Below, piece after piece: positions 59,160 to 64,000 of a DNA stretch of 64,000 nt. Position 1 is the stretch's first letter. Each line of letters opens with the position of its first letter. The notes under the pieces are model-generated. The model ran no database searches. It was not told where the DNA came from and was given only the letters and a program-made list of their open reading frames with translations. Position numbers and translations under genes: made by a program. Source of the stretch: Halonatronomonas betaini (lineage in GTDB: Bacteria; Bacillota; Halanaerobiia; Halanaerobiales; Halarsenatibacteraceae); contig NZ_JADPIE010000005.1 of NCBI RefSeq assembly GCF_015666175.1, positions 124,001 through 188,000 on the forward strand. Direction: 5' to 3'.

Positions 59160-60833
59160 TTAGTTGCCTGCCATTATGGCTTCAACATCTTCTTGAGCAT
59201 CGCCTGTAGGTTTGATATCAAACTTATCGACTAAGACATTTAGGACGTTTTCTGAAACAAAGGCTGGAAGACGGGGGCCAAGCCTGATCCCCTTGACACC
59301 AAGTGAGAGTAGGGCAAGTAAGACTATTACTGCCTTCTGCTCATACCAGGCGATATCATAGGAAATCGGTAAATCGTTAATATCATCAACTCCAACAGCT
59401 TCTGCCAATTTCTGGGCAATAACAACTAATGAATAGGAGTCATTACACTGACCGGCATCAAGAACTCTTGGAATTCCGCCAATATCTCCGAGGTCAAGTT
59501 TATTGTAACGGTACTTGGCACAACCTGCTGTCAGGATAACTGCATTTTCTGGCAGTTCTTTAGCAACATCTGTGAAATAATCACGGTTCTTTAAGCGGCC
59601 ATCACAACCACCCATGACAACAAAGCGACTGATATCTCCATTCTGGATAGCTTCGATAACTTTATCGGCAATTGAGAGGACTGTATTATGAGCAAAGCCT
59701 CCATGAACAATTCCTGTTTCTAACTCTTCTGGAGCTGCAGCATTCTTAGCAGCCTCAATTACTGGACTAAAGTCTTTGCTACCGCCTTCTGGACGGTCGG
59801 CGATATGGGTCATGCCATCAAAGCCGACAACACCGGTTGTAAAGACTTTATCTTTATATGAATCTTTAGGTGGTACCAGACAGTTAGTTGTCATTAAAAT
59901 TGGTCCATTAAACTTCTCAAATTCTTCTTTCTGTTTCCACCAGGAGCCACCATAATTTCCTTTTAGATGGTCATACTTTTTGAATTCTGGATAGGAGTTA
60001 GCAGGTAGCATCTCACCATGGGTATAGATATCGATGCCAGTATCTTTAGTCTGTTCTAATAGTTCTTCAAAATCTTTAAGATCGTGGCCACTGACTAAGA
60101 TACCTGGACGATCGCCAACACCAATATTGACTTCAGTTGGCTCTGGATGGCCATAGGCTGAGGTATTGGCTTCATCTAATAAGGCCATAGTTTTAACACC
60201 ATACTCTCCACATTCAAGAACAAGACCGGTCAGTTCATCGGCAGAAAGACTATCATCTAGAGTTGCTGCCAGACCTTTCTGCATAAAATTAAAGATTTCT
60301 TTATCTTTTTTATCTAAAACATAAGCATGGTCATTATAGGCTGCAATACCTTTAATACCATAGGTTAATAGCTCTCTTAATGAACGGACATCTTCGTTTT
60401 CTGTTGTCAGGATGCCGACTTCAAAAGCTTTATCGTCATATTCATCTCTGCTGCCTTTCCAGGTCGCCTGTGGTGGCAGTGATCCCTGATATTCTGAGCC
60501 ATTCTGCTCTTTATATAATCTATTGAATTTGTCTGCGACCTCTTCTCTGATCTCCTGGGCTTCATCGATTAATTCGACAAAGTCATCTGAGTCAAAGTTA
60601 GTATTGGTAACAGTTGCAAATAAACCTTTAGTAATAAATACATCAATCTCTTCGCTGGTATCGGAGCCCAGTTCTCTTAATTTCTCGCCATAGAACGAGA
60701 TCCCTTTCAGTACATAGACCAGCAAATCCTGAAGATTGGCTGTTTCTGCTGTCTTTCCACAAACTCCTTTAATAGTACAGCCTTCATTTTTAGCTGTCTC
60801 TTCACACTGGTAACAAAACATTTCATAATCCAT
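59160..60833 (-). CDS. hcp: hybrid cluster protein (hydroxylamine/NO reductase)
   Basis: Hcp contains a hybrid Fe-S-O cluster and reduces nitric oxide or hydroxylamine during nitrosative stress. The 557-residue protein has the N-terminal 4Fe-4S site C7-x2-C10-x8-C19-x5-C25, the spacing found in strict anaerobes, and the hybrid cluster ligands in [25 protein letters not shown] and [10 protein letters not shown]. No hcr reductase gene is adjacent. AGGAGGT precedes the ATG; a TCATA-TTT-TATGA palindrome at 60867-60879 is upstream. Confidence 0.96.
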   Translation of the reverse strand: MDYEMFCYQCEETAKNEGCTIKGVCGKTAETANLQDLLVYVLKGISFYGEKLRELGSDTSEEIDVFITKGLFATVTNTNFDSDDFVELIDEAQEIREEVADKFNRLYKEQNGSEYQGSLPPQATWKGSRDEYDDKAFEVGILTTENEDVRSLRELLTYGIKGIAAYNDHAYVLDKKDKEIFNFMQKGLAATLDDSLSADELTGLVLECGEYGVKTMALLDEANTSAYGHPEPTEVNIGVGDRPGILVSGHDLKDFEELLEQTKDTGIDIYTHGEMLPANSYPEFKKYDHLKGNYGGSWWKQKEEFEKFNGPILMTTNCLVPPKDSYKDKVFTTGVVGFDGMTHIADRPEGGSKDFSPVIEAAKNAAAPEELETGIVHGGFAHNTVLSIADKVIEAIQNGDISRFVVMGGCDGRLKNRDYFTDVAKELPENAVILTAGCAKYRYNKLDLGDIGGIPRVLDAGQCNDSYSLVVIAQKLAEAVGVDDINDLPISYDIAWYEQKAVIVLLALLSLGVKGIRLGPRLPAFVSENVLNVLVDKFDIKPTGDAQEDVEAIMAGN

Positions 60834-60917
60834 TTTTTATAACCTCCTGTATTCTGATTGATCTACTCATATTTTATGACAAATGAACCCGACTGGCTAT
60901 GACATTTCTCACATTTC

Positions 60918-61472
60918 CTAAAATATTTTCGAATCTACTTTCAGACTATCAGGCAGAGCCTTTAAGACCAGGAGTGCTATACCACCTCCTACCAGTGCAG
61001 TATAGAGCTGAGGCAGAGTCATCATCTGGGCTATCGGTTCTGGAACCTGAACCATAAAGTTAACAGCCCAGGCCAGGATAAAGAATTTAGCAAGTGCCCC
61101 GACTATAACTGCTAAAATTGTTGAGATAGAAAAAACTTTTATTTTGGCTGTGGCAGGTTTAGTTCGTTTTCTGCTCCAGCTAATAAAAAAGAAGATAATT
61201 GCATAAAGGGCATTTCCAAAGACGATTGCTGGAATCATTGGTCCAAGTGGTGGTGGCAAAATTCCCCGGATAAAAGCTATAATCGGGGTGAAGGCTCCAA
61301 TGATTACAGCAGCCAGTGGACCGATGAGGCCAACAGCTATTATCAGGACTGCATTGACTGCCGGCCCTGTTACTGGCTGGGGGAAGCCGCCCATCTGAAA
61401 GGCCAGGGCAGCTGCTAGCAGGATAGCTGTTCTTGTCCAGAATTTAGTTGAATTTATTGATATATCAGCCAT
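60918..61472 (-). CDS. ECF-type transporter S component-like membrane protein
   Basis: The 184-residue protein has about five to six membrane helices and the S-component-like segment GFPQPVTGPAVNAVLIIAVGLIGP (in parts, about 29-52). The substrate is unknown. It starts four bases after the DUF368 gene, so the two are co-transcribed, and lies just upstream of hcp. The ECF ATPases are not in this window. Confidence 0.7.
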   Translation of the reverse strand: MADISINSTKFWTRTAILLAAALAFQMGGFPQPVTGPAVNAVLIIAVGLIGPLAAVIIGAFTPIIAFIRGILPPPLGPMIPAIVFGNALYAIIFFFISWSRKRTKPATAKIKVFSISTILAVIVGALAKFFILAWAVNFMVQVPEPIAQMMTLPQLYTALVGGGIALLVLKALPDSLKVDSKIF

Positions 61473-61476
61473 CTTA

Positions 61477-62268
61477 TCAAATTCCTTTCTTTCTGGAAGT
61501 TACCATTGTAAAGAGCAGAACCAGGACAAAACCGAGCAAAAAGAATAATAATTCATGCTGACCAAAACGGGCTGGAATAACTGACTGGACTGAACCTAAA
61601 ATCAAACCACTTAAAATCATCATAACCGGCCTTCTTAAATTTTTTAATAGCCAGCTTATCAGCCAGGCAAATAAAATAAGACCAATAACCAGTCCTAAGC
61701 CAAACGCTCCTAGGGCAAGTATATCAAAGGTAGAAATAGCAGTCAATACAGGCCTATAAACACCTAGTATTACAAGGACTGTTCCACCGCTGATTCCTGG
61801 AAGAATCATTGTCATACTTCCTAAAAGGCCACCAATGAAAATTTGAAAATAATCAGTTGATCCAGTAACTGCTGCAGCTGTTTGATTGGCAGAAAAATAA
61901 TAGGCCAGTGCAAAGCCAAAGAGAACAGCTGCTATATCAAGAAGAACCTTGCTGCTCCGCCGAAAATTACCGGCCTCCTTAATGGTGACCCTTGTGGAAG
62001 CCAGGATCATCCCGGCAATAAATGAATAGACTGTAGCAGTGTATAAATTAAATAACCGGCCCATGACAACTGCCCCAAAGAAGGCCCCTCCTGCTGCCCC
62101 CAGGCCAAAGGGGATTAAAAATTTTAGATCTATTTTTTTAATTGCTCTTAAAAGAGGCTCATAAATATAGAGAATAATAGCAACAGTTCCACCACTAATA
62201 CCTGGCAGGGTATTGGCCAGCCCAAGGGGGAAACCCTGGAGCAGAAGTCTTGTCTGTTTATTTAGCAA
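61477..62268 (-). CDS. DUF368 membrane protein, candidate undecaprenyl-phosphate translocase
   Basis: The 263-residue protein has about eight membrane helices and two copies of the DUF368 motif: ANTLPGISGGTVAIILYIY (about 18-36) and TMILPGISGGTVLVILGVY (about 152-170). Members (PopT in Firmicutes) recycle the C55 lipid carrier across the membrane and some are needed at alkaline pH. A TTG at 62268 serves as start after GAGGTG, inside the end of the GH65 gene. Confidence 0.88.
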   Translation of the reverse strand: MLNKQTRLLLQGFPLGLANTLPGISGGTVAIILYIYEPLLRAIKKIDLKFLIPFGLGAAGGAFFGAVVMGRLFNLYTATVYSFIAGMILASTRVTIKEAGNFRRSSKVLLDIAAVLFGFALAYYFSANQTAAAVTGSTDYFQIFIGGLLGSMTMILPGISGGTVLVILGVYRPVLTAISTFDILALGAFGLGLVIGLILFAWLISWLLKNLRRPVMMILSGLILGSVQSVIPARFGQHELLFFLLGFVLVLLFTMVTSRKKGI

Positions 62269-64000
62269 GGGGCACCTCAGCTGGCTGGCTGCTTGTTAGC
62301 TTAAAATCTTCCTGATACAGACTGATGGTAAGTTCCGGGCCAGATTTAAGCTCAATTGTAACTTTATCTGCACCAACCTTTACTGAAATAATGCTCTGAT
62401 TAATATTGAGCTGGAATGAAAACCCCTGCCAGTTTTCTGGAATAAATGGTGCGAATTGTAATTTGCCATCTCTCATTTTCATGCCGGCAAATCCATGGAC
62501 TATTGACATCCAGGTCCCTGCCATGCTGGTGATATGGAGCCCATCTTCTGTATCATTATTATAGTTATCTAAATCCAGCCTGGCTGTCCTTAAATATAAA
62601 TTATAGGCCTTCTCTTCATAGCCTAATTCTGAGGCCAGAATAGCATGAATGCATGGTGATAATGATGATTCATGGACAGTCTTAGGTTCATAGAAATCGA
62701 AATTATTTTTAATTGTCTCTAGATCATATTCTTCCTGGAGGAAATATAAGCCCTGTAATACATCGGCCTGTTTGATATAACAGGAACGGAGGATTCTATC
62801 CCAGGACCAATTCTGATGAAGAGGCCGGTCTTTTTCTGGAATCTCTGAAGCCGGTTTTAAAACTTTATCAAGATAACCATCCTGCTGCAGGAAGATTCCT
62901 CGTTCTTCATCTACCGGATAATAGATATTATCTATGATATCCTGCCAGTTCTCCAGCTCCTCTTCTGTAAGTTCAAGTTCAGTTAACAGTTCCTGGTATC
63001 TGGCTGGAGCCTCTTCCTTGATCTTATTTAAAGAATCAAGGGTAAACTCCATGGTCCAACTGGCCATTCTGTTGGTATGCCAGTTATTATGGACATTATT
63101 TTCATATTCATTTGGCCCGGTAACGCCAATTAGCATATAAACTTCTTTCCTGGGGTTATAATGGACTCTATCGGCCCAGTATCGGCTAACTTCAATTGCC
63201 ACTTCTATGCCATAATCATATAGGTACTGGTAATCCCCGGTATAATCGAGATAATTTTTAATTGCATGAACTATGGCGCCATTCCGGTGGATCTCTTCAA
63301 AGGTTATCTCCCATTCGTTATGGGATTCCTCGCCATTCATTGTAACCATCGGATAGAGAGCGCCTTTAGAGCCGAGTTTGACTGCATTTTCTTTGGCCTT
63401 TTCCAGATGGCGATAGCGGTAATATAATAGGTTTCTGGCGATTTCATTATCACTGGTATTCAGGTAAAAAGGCAGGCAATAAGCCTCTGTATCCCAGTAA
63501 GTTGCTCCCCCATATTTTTCGCCGGTAAAGCCTTTTGGTCCTATATTAAGACGGGGATCATGGCCGGTATAGGTCTGATAGAGTTGAAAGATATTAAACC
63601 TGATACCCTGCTGGGCTTTAACATCACCTTTAATTACGATATCACTTTCCTCCCAGATAGCTTCCCAGGCTTTTTTGTGATCGATAAATAGTTGCTCTTC
63701 GCCGGTATTCATGGCATTGGCTGATATATTTTGAGCCCTTTGAGCTACCTGGTGATCTTGATAATCTCTATTTGTTGTTAAGCCTAGATACCTGGTTAAC
63801 TTAAGTTCTTCTCCAGGTTCTACTGAGAATTCTGCATGATGTTGAATATTTTTTTCTGTTATATTATAGCTTCTATTGATTGGCTCCCTGCTATATTGAT
63901 AATTAACTGCAGATGAGACAATATACTCAGTCTTTTTGGTCTTCATTGTTAAACAGGCCTGGTCTTTAAAGGCCTCTTTATCGACTTCATCCCAGAAGAC
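62258..64000 (-). CDS. GH65 disaccharide phosphorylase (probably maltose phosphorylase), N terminus missing
   Basis: The frame is open from the window edge: 18 codons precede the first internal ATG at 63946 without a stop, so the gene is cut and about 190 N-terminal residues of the usual 770-790 lie outside. Visible motifs are GGATYWDTEAYCLPFYL, VTGPNEYENNVHNNWHTN (catalytic acid in GPNEYE) and HITSMAGTWMSIVHGFAG, the phosphate-binding segment. GPNEYENNV-type sequence recalls maltose phosphorylases; kojibiose or trehalose phosphorylase remain possible. It would give glucose 1-phosphate plus glucose from a disaccharide and spare ATP. Confidence 0.85.
   Translation of the reverse strand, partial: VFWDEVDKEAFKDQACLTMKTKKTEYIVSSAVNYQYSREPINRSYNITEKNIQHHAEFSVEPGEELKLTRYLGLTTNRDYQDHQVAQRAQNISANAMNTGEEQLFIDHKKAWEAIWEESDIVIKGDVKAQQGIRFNIFQLYQTYTGHDPRLNIGPKGFTGEKYGGATYWDTEAYCLPFYLNTSDNEIARNLLYYRYRHLEKAKENAVKLGSKGALYPMVTMNGEESHNEWEITFEEIHRNGAIVHAIKNYLDYTGDYQYLYDYGIEVAIEVSRYWADRVHYNPRKEVYMLIGVTGPNEYENNVHNNWHTNRMASWTMEFTLDSLNKIKEEAPARYQELLTELELTEEELENWQDIIDNIYYPVDEERGIFLQQDGYLDKVLKPASEIPEKDRPLHQNWSWDRILRSCYIKQADVLQGLYFLQEEYDLETIKNNFDFYEPKTVHESSLSPCIHAILASELGYEEKAYNLYLRTARLDLDNYNNDTEDGLHITSMAGTWMSIVHGFAGMKMRDGKLQFAPFIPENWQGFSFQLNINQSIISVKVGADKVTIELKSGPELTISLYQEDFKLTSSQPAEVPLAK

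Noticed and set aside
62258-63946. Complete GH65-like gene starting at the ATG 63946
   Set aside because: The frame stays open to the window edge and family members have about 190 more N-terminal residues, so the ATG is internal.

Overview
The window is a stretch of bacterial chromosome from an AT-rich, strictly anaerobic, fermentative Firmicute. I infer a Halanaerobiales-like, salt-adapted lineage with a double membrane. The evidence is acidic proteins, an F-type ATP synthase whose c subunit carries the sodium-binding residues, several K+/Na+ handling systems, an oligopeptide-binding protein with an ordinary signal peptide and no lipobox, an electron-bifurcating-type lactate dehydrogenase cluster and a hybrid cluster protein. 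I see no rRNA, tRNA, CRISPR array, prophage or insertion sequence. Most genes are on the minus strand.

Layout. 1-6.7 kb: muropeptide/amino-sugar salvage (NamZ-type muramidase, oligopeptide ABC transporter, HAD phosphatase, MurQ). 6.8-7.8 kb: a TGS-domain GTPase. 7.9-10.1 kb, plus strand: the most unusual locus. It holds a sigma-H-like promoter, a structured leader, a 29-codon gene for a signal-peptide-bearing mini-protein ending in DTTHWG, a membrane HD-GYP protein and an overlapping gene of unknown function. 10.1-13.9 kb: degenerate CPBP protein, FMN-riboswitch-controlled ribU, a split permease behind CsoR/CstR-like operators, and a DUF1028 protein. 14-27.6 kb: atp operon preceded by wecA, upp, rpiB, sua5, prmC, prfA, tdk and rpmE, a classic Firmicute block. 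27.8-35.4 kb: lactate racemase, LDH-Etf, lactate permease and FadR-type regulator, placed between rpmE and rho. 35.4-46.4 kb: rho, a CaCA exchanger, fba, a zinc-ribbon protein, ridA, two crotonases with a HAD phosphatase, pyrG, argS, flavodoxin and thioredoxin. 46.5-50.7 kb: M18 peptidase, plus-strand ccdA/tlpA pair, CoA-disulfide-reductase-like enzyme. 50.8-58.9 kb: a c-di-AMP (ydaO-type) riboswitch heading an operon for a sensor kinase, two response regulators, two TrkA proteins, TrkH and an amino-acid permease with Usp domains. 59-64 kb: hcp, an ECF S component, a DUF368 protein and a GH65 phosphorylase cut by the window edge.

How they work together. Lactate enters through the permease, is racemised by LarA and is oxidised by the LctD/EtfAB complex, with expression probably governed by the neighbouring FadR-type repressor through a perfect palindrome overlapping the permease promoter. 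The Na+-type ATP synthase, TrkAH system and c-di-AMP riboswitch point to tight ion and osmotic control. NamZ, the ABC transporter and MurQ form a wall-recycling route. The 8-10 kb locus looks like a peptide signal linked to cyclic-dinucleotide turnover and is the best candidate for an undescribed system.

Several start sites were moved from the longest possible frame to the codon that follows a Shine-Dalgarno sequence; each case is stated. All functional calls rest on reading motifs by eye; no database search was run.
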